Source: Longimicrobium sp. (GTDB taxonomy: Bacteria > Gemmatimonadota > Gemmatimonadetes > Longimicrobiales > Longimicrobiaceae). Taken from it: a stretch of DNA of 64,000 nt. Every line of letters begins with the position of its first letter. Within the stretch, counting starts at the first letter, position 1. A program made the translations under genes and the position numbers. The stretch is taken from assembly GCA_036389795.1 (NCBI GenBank), contig DASVWD010000140.1:1-64000 (forward strand), given 5' to 3'. This document shows positions 52,777 through 61,914 of the stretch, in pieces. The notes under the pieces were generated by a model. That model was not told where the DNA came from. It saw only the letters and a list, made by a program, of their open reading frames with translations, and did no database searches.

Positions 52777-55203
52777 ATGGACACGCTGCTGCAGGACATT
52801 CGCTACGCGGCGCGGACGCTGGCGCGCTCGCCGGGGTTCACGCTGGCGGCCGTCGCCACGCTGGCGCTCGGGATCGGGGGGACCACCGCGATCTTCACGG
52901 CGGTGCGCGCGGTGCTGCTGGCGCCCCTGCCCTTCGCGCGCGCCGACGAGCTGGTGGTCTTCACCGAGGACAACCCCCGCGCCGGGCTCGAGAACGTGGA
53001 GGTGGCGCCGGGGAACTTCGCCGAGTGGAGGGCGCGCAGCCGCTCGGTGGCCGAGTGGGCGGTCTACGACTACGCCACCGCCAACCTGAGCGGCGCGGGC
53101 GACCCCGAGCGGCTGCGCGCCTTCGCGGTCTCCGCCAACCTCTTCCGGGTGCTGGGCGCCCGTGCGGCCGTGGGCCGCACCTTCGCCGCGGGCGAGGACC
53201 GGCCCGGCGGCGCGCGCGTGGTGATGCTCAGCCACGCGTTCTGGCGCGCCCGCTTCGGCGCCGACCCGCGGATCGTGGGGCGCGCCGTGCGGCTGGACGG
53301 GGAGCCGTACACGGTGGTGGGCGTGATGCCGGCGGAGTTCCGCTTCCCCCAGGCGAGCGACGTCTGGCTCCCGCTGGCGCTGGACGCGGCCGACCTGCAG
53401 GACCGCCGCGGGCACTGGGCGCGCGTGGTGGGGCGGCTCCGCCCCGGCGCCTCGCCCGGGGACGCGGCGGCCGAGCTGGGCGCCATCGCGCGGCAGCTGG
53501 CGACGGAGCACCCGGAGACCAACGCGGGGTGGACGGTGGACGTGCGCCCGGTCCGCGCGGGGCTGCTGGAGGGCTTCAACCAGATGCTGATCTCGCTGAT
53601 GGCGGCGTCGGCGTTCGTGCTGCTGATCGCCTGCGCCAACGTGGCGGGGCTGCTGCTGGCGCGCGGGGGCGCCCGGCGGCGGGAGCTGGCGGTGCGGGCG
53701 GCGCTGGGGGCCGGGCGCGGGCGGCTGGTGCGCCAGCTCCTCACCGAGAGCCTGCTGCTGGCGCTGGCCGGCGGCGGGCTGGGGGTGCTGATCGCCACCT
53801 GGGCCAGCGGCGCGCTGGAGGCCGCGCTGCCGGCGACGTACTTCGACTTCGTCCCGCAGTTCCGCGACGCGCGGGTGAACGGGGCGGTGCTGGCCTTCGC
53901 GGGCGGGGTGTCGCTCTTCACCGGCGTGCTCTTCGGGCTCCTCCCCGCGCTCTCGGCCACGGGGCGGCACCTGCAGCCGGCGCTGCGCGAGGGCGGGCCC
54001 GGGGTGGCGCGCGGGGGCGGCCGGGCGAGGACGCGCGCGGCGCTGGTGGTGGGCGAGGTGGCGCTCGCGCTGGTGCTGCTCACCGCCGCCGGGTTCAGCA
54101 TCGCCACCGGCGTGGCGCTGGCGCGGCGCAACTGGGGGTTCCAGGAGGAGCGGCTCCTCACCATGCGCGTCACCCTCCCCCAGGGCGACTATCCCACCGA
54201 CACGGCGGCGTCCCTCTTCCACGCGCGCCTGCTCGAGCGGCTGCAGGCGCTCCCCGGCGTGCGCGCGGCGGGCCTGGCCACCGGGGTGCCGATGTCGGGC
54301 GAGGGCGGGCCCGTGACGCTGGAGGTGGAGGGGCGCCCGCCGCCCCCGCCCGGGCTGGCGCCGCGCGCCGAGTACCGGGGCGTCTCGCCGGGGTACTTCG
54401 CCGCGCTGGGGGTGCCGCTGGCGGCGGGGCGCGCCTTCGGCGACCGCGACCGCATCGGCTCGCCCCCGGTGGCGGTGGTGAGCGCCGACTTCGCCCGGCG
54501 CGCCTTCCCCGGCGAGAACCCGATCGGCCGGCGGGTGCGGGTGGAGGGCGACGGCAACCCCTGGCGCGAGATCGTCGGCGTGGCGGGCGACATCTCCGAC
54601 CTGCGCACGGCCACCCAGGGCAAGGCGTACATCTACACGCCCTTCCTCCAGCTCGGCCAGCCCACCGCCTTCCTGGCGCTGCGCACCGCGGGCGACCCGG
54701 CCGAGGTGACGGCCGCCGTGCGGCGCGCGGTGGCGGCGCTGGACCCGGGGCTTCCCGTCTACGACGTGCTCACCATGCGCGAGCGGGTCGCGGAGAGCAT
54801 GTTCCCCTTCCGGGTGGTCGGCTGGCTGCTCAGCGCGCTGGGGGCGGTGGCGCTGGTGCTGGCGGCCGTGGGCGTGTACGGCGTGGTGGCGTACGGCGTG
54901 GCGCAGCGCACCCACGAGATCGGCGTGCGCATGGCGCTGGGCGCCGCGCGCGCCGACGTGCTGCGGTTGTTCGCGGGGCAGGGCCTCAGGCTGGCGCTGG
55001 CGGGGGTGGCGCTCGGCGCGGTGGGGGCGCTGGCCGTCGCCCGCGGGATGCAGCATGGCATGCTGGCGGGCGTGGACCCCTCCGCCCCGCGGGTGTTCGC
55101 GGCGGTGGCGGGGGTGCTGGCGGCGGCGGCCGTCCTGGCCAGCTACCTCCCCGCCCGCCGCGCCGCCGGCGTGGACCCGATGGTGGCGCTCCGGGCGGAG
55201 TGA
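52777..55203 (+). CDS. ADOP-family ABC permease 3
   Basis: An 808-residue permease opening MDTLLQDIRYAARTLARSPG; this ATG is preferred over in-frame codons further upstream because it matches both neighbours and AGGGTG precedes it. It shows the same PCD-FtsX-PCD-FtsX plan, with [20 protein letters not shown] and QRTHEIGVRMALGAARADVL as the two FtsX coupling blocks. The C-terminus ([10 protein letters not shown]) matches permeases 1 and 2. Unlike those, it is flanked by an inverted pair of R5 repeats. No ATPase gene is linked. Confidence 0.92.
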   Translation: MDTLLQDIRYAARTLARSPGFTLAAVATLALGIGGTTAIFTAVRAVLLAPLPFARADELVVFTEDNPRAGLENVEVAPGNFAEWRARSRSVAEWAVYDYATANLSGAGDPERLRAFAVSANLFRVLGARAAVGRTFAAGEDRPGGARVVMLSHAFWRARFGADPRIVGRAVRLDGEPYTVVGVMPAEFRFPQASDVWLPLALDAADLQDRRGHWARVVGRLRPGASPGDAAAELGAIARQLATEHPETNAGWTVDVRPVRAGLLEGFNQMLISLMAASAFVLLIACANVAGLLLARGGARRRELAVRAALGAGRGRLVRQLLTESLLLALAGGGLGVLIATWASGALEAALPATYFDFVPQFRDARVNGAVLAFAGGVSLFTGVLFGLLPALSATGRHLQPALREGGPGVARGGGRARTRAALVVGEVALALVLLTAAGFSIATGVALARRNWGFQEERLLTMRVTLPQGDYPTDTAASLFHARLLERLQALPGVRAAGLATGVPMSGEGGPVTLEVEGRPPPPPGLAPRAEYRGVSPGYFAALGVPLAAGRAFGDRDRIGSPPVAVVSADFARRAFPGENPIGRRVRVEGDGNPWREIVGVAGDISDLRTATQGKAYIYTPFLQLGQPTAFLALRTAGDPAEVTAAVRRAVAALDPGLPVYDVLTMRERVAESMFPFRVVGWLLSALGAVALVLAAVGVYGVVAYGVAQRTHEIGVRMALGAARADVLRLFAGQGLRLALAGVALGAVGALAVARGMQHGMLAGVDPSAPRVFAAVAGVLAAAAVLASYLPARRAAGVDPMVALRAE

Positions 55204-55206
55204 ACG

Positions 55207-55285
55207 GCGAGTGCTGAGTGCGAAAGTGCGAGAGTGACTGAATCGCAGTTACTTTCGCACTTCGCACTCAGCACTTTCGCACTTT
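55207..55285. repeat. R3-type inverted repeat
   Basis: AGTGCTGAGTGCGAAAGTGC… (55210-55240) pairs with GCACTTCGCACTCAGCACT (55258-55276); octanucleotide units on both arms. It may serve as terminator of permease 3. Confidence 0.65.
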
Positions 55286-55296
55286 TGGTTTGAGCG

Positions 55297-55446
55297 TCTC
55301 CCTCCGCTGCGCTCCGGGCCGGGCTGCGCGCGCCGTGGGGCACGATACGACCGTGCCCAACGGCGCCGGGCCACCGCCGCCACGATACCCCTGTGGCGGC
55401 GGCGTCCCGGCCCTCCGGGCGCGCATCCCTCACGCGGGTCTCGTCA
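55297..55446 (-). repeat. R5 repeat, inverted copy
   Basis: CTCCCTCCGCTGCGCTCCGG … GGGCACGATACGACCGTGCC … GCGCGCATCCCTCACGCGGG; the reverse complement of 52551-52700 with an internal block changed (CCGCCGCCACGATACCCCTG). Confidence 0.75.
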
Positions 55447-56050
55447 CGCACCCGATGCGAGTGCCTGGATCGCGAGCGCGTGAACACCACTCGCCGGGAC
55501 CACGGAACGCCTCCGCAACCCGCGAGGCTCCAACCGCGCAACTCCAACCGCTCCTTGTCCTTACGTTCGCCGCGCGCGGGGGTGGAAAGGCGTGCCGGCG
55601 GCTCCCCGCGGGGCTTCGCCGCCTCGCGCCGGACGAACGGCTGCCCAAGGTTTGTCCACTCGAAATCGCACGTGGGCCTTTGCTGATCGGGCTGCGTGCC
55701 CTATCATGAAGCCTCGGGTCCCCCTGGTCCGAGGATTTTTCATCCTCCCTTCCCGAGACCAACCGCCTCGCGCGCGTTCCCCCGCGGACCCGATGCACCG
55801 CCCCCGGACAGGATTCCAGGACCGCGAGCGACGACCGGCGGCCGCTGTCGGGCCGCCGGTCTCCGTTGCCGGACGTGCGGACCGTTCCCCCTCGCTGCGT
55901 TACTCCAGGCGCTTCCGGTCGTCTAAGCGCGGTGTCCGCGCGCGGCCGCCCGGCGCGCCGGGGAAATCGCGGACACGAAAAGCGGGGAAGTCCCTTCCGC
56001 GGAGACCTCCCCGATCCGGTTCTTTCGAGTCGAGCCCGAGCCGCACCCCG
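55447..56050. other. Gene-poor stretch
   Basis: No credible gene. Open frames here are Arg/Pro-rich with no ribosome binding site or conserved motif. A weak symmetric segment TCCGCGCGCGGCCGCCCGG lies near 55932. Confidence 0.45.
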
Positions 56051-56099
56051 GTACTGTACTGAGGACTGAGGCACTAAGGACTCAGCACTCAGGACTTCA
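56051..56099. repeat. R6-type repeat (ACTAAGGACTCAGCACT)
   Basis: Units of ACTGAGG, ACTAAGGACTCAG and CACTCAGGACTTCAG like those at 4352-4475, reaching the stop codon of the AraC-type gene. Confidence 0.6.
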
Positions 56100-56936
56100 G
56101 TTCAGCCACGTCTTCTCCGGCTTCCCCCGCGTCCGGGCCGCCTCGCGCAGCTCGAACAGCTCGGCGGCGAAGGCGCGGGCGGCGGTCTCGAAGGCGCCCC
56201 GGCGGCGCAGCTCCGTGGGCGGGGCGCCCATGAACTGCCGGAGCGCCGCCTTCAGGCTCACCTCGTTGGCGTAGCCGCACGCCTGCGCGATGGAGGCCAC
56301 CGTGCGGCCGGGGTCGTCCAGCAGCTCGGCCGCCATCAGCAGGCGCAGCCACGCCAGCAGCCGCCGCGGCGGGGGGAGGTCGGCGCGCTCGCACCAGCGC
56401 GGCACCGTGCGCTCGGTGACCCCCAGCGCCGCCGCCAGCTCGGGCGCCTGGCCCCCCGCGGCCACCGTCTCGGCCGCCGTCGTGAGCAGCGCGCGCGCCC
56501 GGCTGGGCACCCCGCGGGGGAGCGCGCGGCGGAGGACCCGGTGCACCGCGCGGCCCTGCACCAGGCGGATGCGCCGCTCCAGGGCCGCCGGCGTGTCCTC
56601 GCGCCCCAGCGCGATCACGTCGGCCACGCCCCAGTCCAGCAGCGTGCGCAGCTTCTCCGCGTCGGCCGCGCCCAGCGGGAGCGCCGCCAGCACCGTGGCC
56701 GAGGGGAGCTCTTCCAGCAGTTCGCGCAACTCCGCGGCCAGCTGCCCCGGCCGGGCCGGGTCGTGCGGGTCCACCACCGAGACGGCCGTGGCGGGGGAGC
56801 GGTGCAGCGCCAGGCGCAGCGCACGCCAGTCGGCCAGTCGGAAGAGCCGGAACAGCTCCCCCTCAATCCCGGCCAGCCGCTCCCGCAGCTCGTCGCTCGG
56901 GTGAAGAAGGTACAACGGCCGGACGACGATCCGCAT
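56097..56936 (-). CDS. AraC-type transcription regulator with receiver-like N-terminus
   Basis: A 279-residue protein. The C-terminal AraC double helix-turn-helix occupies about 165-250, with the second helix-turn-helix in RTVASIAQACGYANEVSLKAALRQF (core SIAQACGYANEVSLKAALRQ) and GAPPTELRRRG. Residues about 40-125 alternate beta strands and helices (TAVSVVDPHDPARPG, ATVLAALPLG, GVADVIALG) like a response-regulator receiver, but the phospho-acceptor region is unclear. It is divergent from the 54-residue peptide gene 119 bases away and probably controls it. Its stop codon lies within R6 repeat DNA. Confidence 0.8.
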   Translation of the reverse strand: MRIVVRPLYLLHPSDELRERLAGIEGELFRLFRLADWRALRLALHRSPATAVSVVDPHDPARPGQLAAELRELLEELPSATVLAALPLGAADAEKLRTLLDWGVADVIALGREDTPAALERRIRLVQGRAVHRVLRRALPRGVPSRARALLTTAAETVAAGGQAPELAAALGVTERTVPRWCERADLPPPRRLLAWLRLLMAAELLDDPGRTVASIAQACGYANEVSLKAALRQFMGAPPTELRRRGAFETAARAFAAELFELREAARTRGKPEKTWLN

Positions 56937-57055
56937 GTTAGGACGCCAAGGGGGTAGTTTTTACGACACGTCTTGACGCTGCGCACAAAAACGCGGCACC
57001 TTACCACGCCTTCCTTCCCACCCGTAACTCACGGCCACACGCCCGGAGGAGAACC

Positions 57056-57220
57056 ATGAGGGTCCGTCACGCTTTCGGCATCGCCACGCTCGCGCTCCTG
57101 CTCGCCGCCTGTTCGGAGAGCGTCACCGGCCCGTCGCTGCAGGCTTCGGACGGCGCGGCCGCCAACATCGGCTGGGGCGGCGGAGGAGGGCGCAGCGACG
57201 GGACCAGTTCGACTCCCTGA
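57056..57220 (+). CDS. Short lipoprotein-like secreted peptide (54 aa)
   Basis: A 54-residue product with a lipoprotein leader MRVRHAFGIATLALLLAAC (lipobox Cys 19) and a 36-residue mature part that contains NIGWGGGGGRSDGTSSTP at its end. CGGAGGAGAACC precedes the ATG, the best ribosome binding site in the region, which argues for real and strong translation. It lies between a divergent AraC-type regulator and a convergent TPR gene. It may be a secreted signal, an anchored surface peptide or a small accessory lipoprotein. I know no named family; peptides of this form recur beside AraC/TPR genes only as a guess. Confidence 0.65.
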   Translation: MRVRHAFGIATLALLLAACSESVTGPSLQASDGAAANIGWGGGGGRSDGTSSTP

Positions 57221-57251
57221 GCAGAGCCGGCCCCGGGGAGGCGCAAACCGG

Positions 57252-58529
57252 TCAGGCGGGGGCGAGGGTCCGCACCAGCTCGCGCGCGAGCCGGTCGGCG
57301 AAGCGGCCGCTCCCCGCGGTCTCGGGCTCGCGGACCGGCGCTTCGGCGGCGCGGCGGTCCCGTACCCGCTCGAGATGCTGCTCCGCCAGGATGCGGACGT
57401 CGGACTCGCCGCGTGCCGTGGCCAGCATCTGCGCGCGCCGGGCCAGCTCCTCGGCGCGGCCCCACTCGCGCGCTTCCGCGTCGGCCCACGACAGGATCGT
57501 GAGGACCTCGGCGGCGCGTGCGCCCGCGGCATACGTCTCGGCCATCCCGAGCGCCTGCTCGCGGGCCGCCTCGTACCTCGAGCGATCGCCGGAGCGGGCG
57601 GCGGCGTGCGCGAGGTTGGCGGTCGCCACCATGCGCGTCGGCTGGTCCAGCCGGGGCGCGACCGCCTCCAGCACCGGGACCGCGCGGTCGTGGCGGCCGA
57701 CGACCAGCCAGTAGCGTCCCAGGTCGTGGGCCAGGACGGGGAGGTTGGGGTTGTCGGCGTCGTACGCCTGCAGCGCGGCGCGGGCGTGCTCGTACGCCTC
57801 GCGCAGCCGGCTGGCGTCGACCAGCAGGTTGAAGAGGTGGTGGTGGGCGGAGGCCTGCAGCGGGCGCATCCGGCGCTTGACCGAGGTGCGCAGCGCGCGC
57901 CCGATCACCGTCTGGGCCGCCGGGTAGTTGCCGGTGCGGATGTAGAGGACGCCCAGGCCGATGAACCCCCAGGCGTAGCTCTCCCAGTCGCGGCGCCGGG
58001 CCAGCTTGATCGCCGCGCGGAACCAGGTCTCGGCCGGGGCGTGGCGCGCCAGGTCGCGGGCCAGGCGCGCCGTGTCCAGCGCCAGCTTCGGGTCGCTGGG
58101 CAGCGCCAGCGCCGCCGCCTGCGCGAAGGCCAGCCGGGTGCCGGGCGCGCCCCGGCGCTCCGCCCAGCGGGCCACGGCGCGGCACGCGTACGCCAGCCGC
58201 CCGGGGTCGGCGGCCTCGGGGGCGTCGGTCATCTGCGCCAGCGAGAGCAGCGGCCCCCACAGTTCCTGGTCGGGGGCGGCCGCGGCCACCGCCTCGCGGC
58301 GCAGGACCCCGGCGCCGTAGGCGAAGAGCCCCTTCCGCTCGCCGGCCGGGGTCTCCACCCACAGCATGAAGTCGCGCAGGGCGCCGAAGAGGAGCACGCC
58401 CGCGGGCCCGGGGACCTCGGCCATGACGTCGGCGCCCTCGGCGGCGTCGTCGGGGCGGGTGAGCGGCGGCGCGGCCACGTACGAGGGCCGCGTGCGCCGC
58501 GTGCTGCGGTGCGGCGGGAAAGCCTTCAT
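57252..58529 (-). CDS. TPR-repeat protein
   Basis: A 425-residue helical protein. From about 115 onward it consists of tetratricopeptide-like helical pairs (GFIGLGVLYIRTGNYPAAQTV, AHDLGRYWLVVGRHDRAVPV, ANLAHAAARSGDRSRYEAAR and further). The first 90 residues hold a basic Pro/Arg-rich start and a beta-rich part (VLLFGALRDFMLWVE). There is no signal peptide or helix-turn-helix. TPR arrays bind peptides or proteins, and the peptide gene ends only 31 bases from its stop. CGGAG precedes the chosen ATG; a longer in-frame start at 58652 lacks a ribosome binding site. Confidence 0.8.
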   Translation of the reverse strand: MKAFPPHRSTRRTRPSYVAAPPLTRPDDAAEGADVMAEVPGPAGVLLFGALRDFMLWVETPAGERKGLFAYGAGVLRREAVAAAAPDQELWGPLLSLAQMTDAPEAADPGRLAYACRAVARWAERRGAPGTRLAFAQAAALALPSDPKLALDTARLARDLARHAPAETWFRAAIKLARRRDWESYAWGFIGLGVLYIRTGNYPAAQTVIGRALRTSVKRRMRPLQASAHHHLFNLLVDASRLREAYEHARAALQAYDADNPNLPVLAHDLGRYWLVVGRHDRAVPVLEAVAPRLDQPTRMVATANLAHAAARSGDRSRYEAAREQALGMAETYAAGARAAEVLTILSWADAEAREWGRAEELARRAQMLATARGESDVRILAEQHLERVRDRRAAEAPVREPETAGSGRFADRLARELVRTLAPA

Positions 58530-58677
58530 TGCGCTCCGGGGGTGGGACGCGGGCAGGCACCCGCGGACATCGGGAAGGGAGACCGCGTTTCCGGCCATAA
58601 AGTACCCCCGACGGGCCCGTCTGACCAGAGTCGTGGCGCACGGATGCCGCACAGGCGCGCTCCGGCAGGGGCGGCGC

Positions 58678-61600
58678 TCACCGCTCAGCGCCCCGCGGCG
58701 TGCGCGGCGGAGCGGCCGCCCCCGCCAGCTCCACCTCGTCGGGGGTGAGCCGCCAGGCGCGCTCGACCAGCTGCCCCAGGCGCCGCTCGAGCCCGGCCGC
58801 CTTCGCGTGCACGGCGGTGAGCCGGGGGGCGTACTCGGCGTGCGCGTTGCGCAGCATCCCCACCTCGCGCGGGGTGAGCGGGTCGGCCTTCCGGGGGCGG
58901 CGCCGCTTCACCTCGTCCACGAAGTCGCCCGCCGAGAGGTCGGCGAACGCCTCCAGCCGGGCGCCGGGCTGGGCCACGCCGTACTCGGCGCGCACCCACT
59001 GCAGGAGCTCGGCGGCCAGCGTCCTGCGCTCGCCGGTGAGCTCCACCAGCCGCTCCACGGCGCCCGCGGCCTCGTCCTCCATGGCGGGCGTGGGCTCGGG
59101 GACGGGGAGCGTCTCCACCAGCGGCCCGGTCAGGCGCACCGCCTCGTCGCGCCCGTGGCCGGCGCTCCTCCACGCGTAGGTCCACAGCACGGGCGAGTTG
59201 AGCACCGCCAGCAGCCAGGGCGAATCGCCGGGGACGAAACAGAGGCCGCCCCCGGCCACGTGGGCGTGGCGGTCCAGGGCGAAGGCGGCGCACCAGGCCA
59301 CGTCGGGGTAGACCAGCCGGGGCGCCTCGAGCAGCCCGGGGGGAGGGCCTGCGCGCAGCTCCCACCAGTGCTGCCCCTGGTCCTGCCGGAGCCGCAGGCG
59401 GTCCTCGTGCGGCTTCAGGTGCGCGTACAGCGAGGGGTACGCCCCCCGGAACGCCCGCTCGGCCTCGGGGTCGGAGAGCCCCGTCCACGGCCAGCGGCGC
59501 CGCTCGCCCGACTCCAGCAGGACGATCCAGAGCCCCGCCCACCCCGGAGCCCAGCGCCCGGCCTCCTGCGCGCGCAGGTACGGCCGGAGCAGCGGCTCGG
59601 CCCCCGGGTGCTCGCGCACGAGCCGCTCGCGCGCGGCGCCGTCCACCACGTACGCCTCGTTGAGCCCCGTGCGGACGCCGGCCACCGGCGCGCTCCCGGC
59701 GAAGTCGCGCAGCGCGATGCCCCCGTCGCGGAGCTTGCGCAGCAGCGCCTCCACGGCCTGCGGCTCCAGGCTCCACGGCCCGGCCCCGAAGCGCGCCTGG
59801 GGGACGGCGTGGGCGTGCCCGGCCACCCAGGCGCCGAGCCCCGCCCCGGCGGCCTCGGGGGGGACCACGGCCACGCGGGTGTCGCGCCCCTCGCGCGCGC
59901 CGCCGTTCGCCTCGGGGCGGCCGACCACCACCACGCAGGGCGAGAACTCGCCGTCTGGCAGCACGGGGGCGTGGCCGAAGTCCACCACCGTCTCCATCCG
60001 CGCGTGCTCGGCCAGGTAGCGCCGGAGCCCCTCGCCGGCCCCCGAGCGCACCCAGCGGTTGGGGACCACGAAGGCGGTGCGCCCCCTACGGCGCAGCAGG
60101 TCGAGCGCCTGGCGGTAGAAGTAGGCGCCCGCGTCGGCCGAGCCCTCGTGCACCTCGGCGAAGGCGGCCGCCAGGTGGGGCCGGAGCGCCGCGAGCGCCT
60201 CGCCGCGCGCGGCCGGGGGGCGGCCCACCACCGCGTCGAAGCCGGCCTCGCCGCCCCCGCCGCGCGCCGGGTCGCCGAACGCCTCGGGGAGCTCCAGGTC
60301 CCAGTGGAAGAAGCGGTGCGCCCGCGCGAGCTCCGCCGCGCGCTCCAGCGCCTCGCGCTGCGCGGCGCCGAGGCGCGCCCCGCCCGCCAGCACCTCCGCC
60401 GCGTGCAGGGTGGCCACCTCCTCCGCGCGCCGGTTGCCGAAGGCGCGGCTCACCCACAGGTCCAGCAGGCGGCGGTACGGCGCCAGCGCGCGCTCGGCCT
60501 CGGCGAAGCGCGCTGCGGTGTCGGCCGCCTCGGCGAAGGTGGCGTCGTCGCGCGCGGCCAGCTCGCGCACCGCGGCGGCGGCCTCGGCCAGGCCGTCGAA
60601 GGGGCCGCCGAAGGCCAGGAACTGCCCCTGCGGGCTCTCCTCCACCGCGCGCTGCACCTCGGCCGCGCGCGCGCCCGCGAGCGGGCTGCCGGCGCGCAGG
60701 TGGTGGTCCAGGAAGGGCGGCGGCGCGCCGGGGACGAAGGAGTGCAGCCAGAGCGTGGCCTTCGCGAGGTCGACCGCCAGCGGGTCGGGGTCCACCCCGA
60801 AGAGGCAGCGGCGGACCACCATGCGCCGCAGCAGCGCCTCGTCGGTCAGCCGCGTGGGGTCGGCGCCGATCCCCTGCGCGTCCAGGTCCTCAGTGATCTC
60901 CTCGCGCAGCGCGGCCAGGCGCTCCGCGAGCGGGCCGCCGGGGAGGTCCGCGGCGGTCGCCAGCAGGCGCGCGGCGATCCAGTCGGCCGCGTGCAGGAGG
61001 AAGTGCCCACCCCCCATCGCAGGGTCGCAGACGCGCAAAGACAGGAGGTCCGTCAGCGCGCGCTCCTCCAGCCGGCCGGCCTCGCGCAGGAGCCGCGCGG
61101 CGTCGGGCCCGCCCGCCGCGGCCCGCTCGCGGCGGGCGGCGGCCTCCTGCAGGGCGTCGCGGAAGGCGGCCTCGCGCGCGGCGAGCGCCGGGCCCACGGT
61201 CTCGCCCAGGACGTAGTCGACCACCCAGGCGGGGGTGGCGTGCGTCCCCGGGTCCTTCCGCTCCCCGCGCGCGTCCACCAGGCGGGGGCGGCCGCGCTCG
61301 TCGGGCGCCAGGCGCATGCGCAGCAGCCCCTCGCAGAGCGAGGCGATCTCGTCCGCGCCGAAGGACGCGAAGTCGGCCTCCTCGCCGGCGGGGCGCGAGA
61401 GGCGGTCCAGGGCGCGCACCAGGAAGGCGTCGGAGAGCGCGTTCTCGCGGAGGAAGCGGCTGTTCTCGTCGGGGTGGAAGAGGCCGCCGCCGTAGCCGGG
61501 CACCCCCAGGGCGGGGTCGCCGTGGTCGACCAGGTCGAAGAGGTTGGCCAGGTCGTCCCACGCCTCGGTGGAGGCGTCGGAGAGCCGCTCGCCGGCGTCG

Positions 61601-61914
61601 ACGCGGGCCGCGGCCGCGCGGCGCAGGCGGGCCAGGCTGTACAGCTGGTACGCGGGCGCGGCGCCCACGGGAAGGAAGCCGCGCGCCTCGGCGTGGGCCA
61701 CGAAGAGGACGCGGTGCAGCAGCCGGAGCGTCCCCGCGAACACCTCGCGGAGCGACTCGTCGGTCTCGGGGGGGAGCCCGCGCTTGCGGCGGCCGTCCAC
61801 GAACCCGGCGGCCAGCCGCTCGAACACGTCCGCGAAGACCACGCGCCGGAGCGCGGCCTCCGGGCCCGCGGCGTGCTCGTGCGCGGGCGGCGCGGACGCA
61901 GCGGCCGGGCTCAC
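58678..61914 (-). CDS. Eco57I/type IIG-like DNA methyltransferase with degenerate NPPY motif
   Basis: About 1078 residues. An N-terminal helical region (LRLLHRVLFVAHAEARGFLP) precedes a gamma-class N6-adenine methyltransferase core: motif I CDPAMGGGHFLLHAADW, acidic LFGVDPDPLAVDLAKATLW, and at about 560 the place of the catalytic NPPY box, which reads VVGRPPAARGEA. The catalytic Asn and Tyr are therefore replaced. A target-recognition domain (FAGSAPVAGVRTGLNEAYV…) and C-terminal helices follow. The usual PD-D/ExK nuclease domain is not visible. It may be an inactive DNA-binding relic of a restriction-modification or BREX-type protein. No partner gene is nearby. GTG start is inferred; a TTG at 62028 is also in frame. 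Confidence 0.82.
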   Translation of the reverse strand: MSPAAASAPPAHEHAAGPEAALRRVVFADVFERLAAGFVDGRRKRGLPPETDESLREVFAGTLRLLHRVLFVAHAEARGFLPVGAAPAYQLYSLARLRRAAAARVDAGERLSDASTEAWDDLANLFDLVDHGDPALGVPGYGGGLFHPDENSRFLRENALSDAFLVRALDRLSRPAGEEADFASFGADEIASLCEGLLRMRLAPDERGRPRLVDARGERKDPGTHATPAWVVDYVLGETVGPALAAREAAFRDALQEAAARRERAAAGGPDAARLLREAGRLEERALTDLLSLRVCDPAMGGGHFLLHAADWIAARLLATAADLPGGPLAERLAALREEITEDLDAQGIGADPTRLTDEALLRRMVVRRCLFGVDPDPLAVDLAKATLWLHSFVPGAPPPFLDHHLRAGSPLAGARAAEVQRAVEESPQGQFLAFGGPFDGLAEAAAAVRELAARDDATFAEAADTAARFAEAERALAPYRRLLDLWVSRAFGNRRAEEVATLHAAEVLAGGARLGAAQREALERAAELARAHRFFHWDLELPEAFGDPARGGGGEAGFDAVVGRPPAARGEALAALRPHLAAAFAEVHEGSADAGAYFYRQALDLLRRRGRTAFVVPNRWVRSGAGEGLRRYLAEHARMETVVDFGHAPVLPDGEFSPCVVVVGRPEANGGAREGRDTRVAVVPPEAAGAGLGAWVAGHAHAVPQARFGAGPWSLEPQAVEALLRKLRDGGIALRDFAGSAPVAGVRTGLNEAYVVDGAARERLVREHPGAEPLLRPYLRAQEAGRWAPGWAGLWIVLLESGERRRWPWTGLSDPEAERAFRGAYPSLYAHLKPHEDRLRLRQDQGQHWWELRAGPPPGLLEAPRLVYPDVAWCAAFALDRHAHVAGGGLCFVPGDSPWLLAVLNSPVLWTYAWRSAGHGRDEAVRLTGPLVETLPVPEPTPAMEDEAAGAVERLVELTGERRTLAAELLQWVRAEYGVAQPGARLEAFADLSAGDFVDEVKRRRPRKADPLTPREVGMLRNAHAEYAPRLTAVHAKAAGLERRLGQLVERAWRLTPDEVELAGAAAPPRTPRGAER

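Noticed and set aside
52551-55446. Composite transposon bounded by R5
   Set aside because: No transposase gene, no terminal inverted-repeat structure of a known IS and no target duplication visible; only a pair of inverted repeats can be claimed.
55430-56074. Coding regions in the gene-poor stretch
   Set aside because: Open frames are Arg/Pro-rich, overlap R5 repeat DNA, lack ribosome binding sites and show no domain.
58678-61914. BREX, DISARM or complete restriction-modification system
   Set aside because: Only a methyltransferase-like gene is present; no pglZ, brxC, drm or nuclease gene lies within the window and its catalytic motif is lost.
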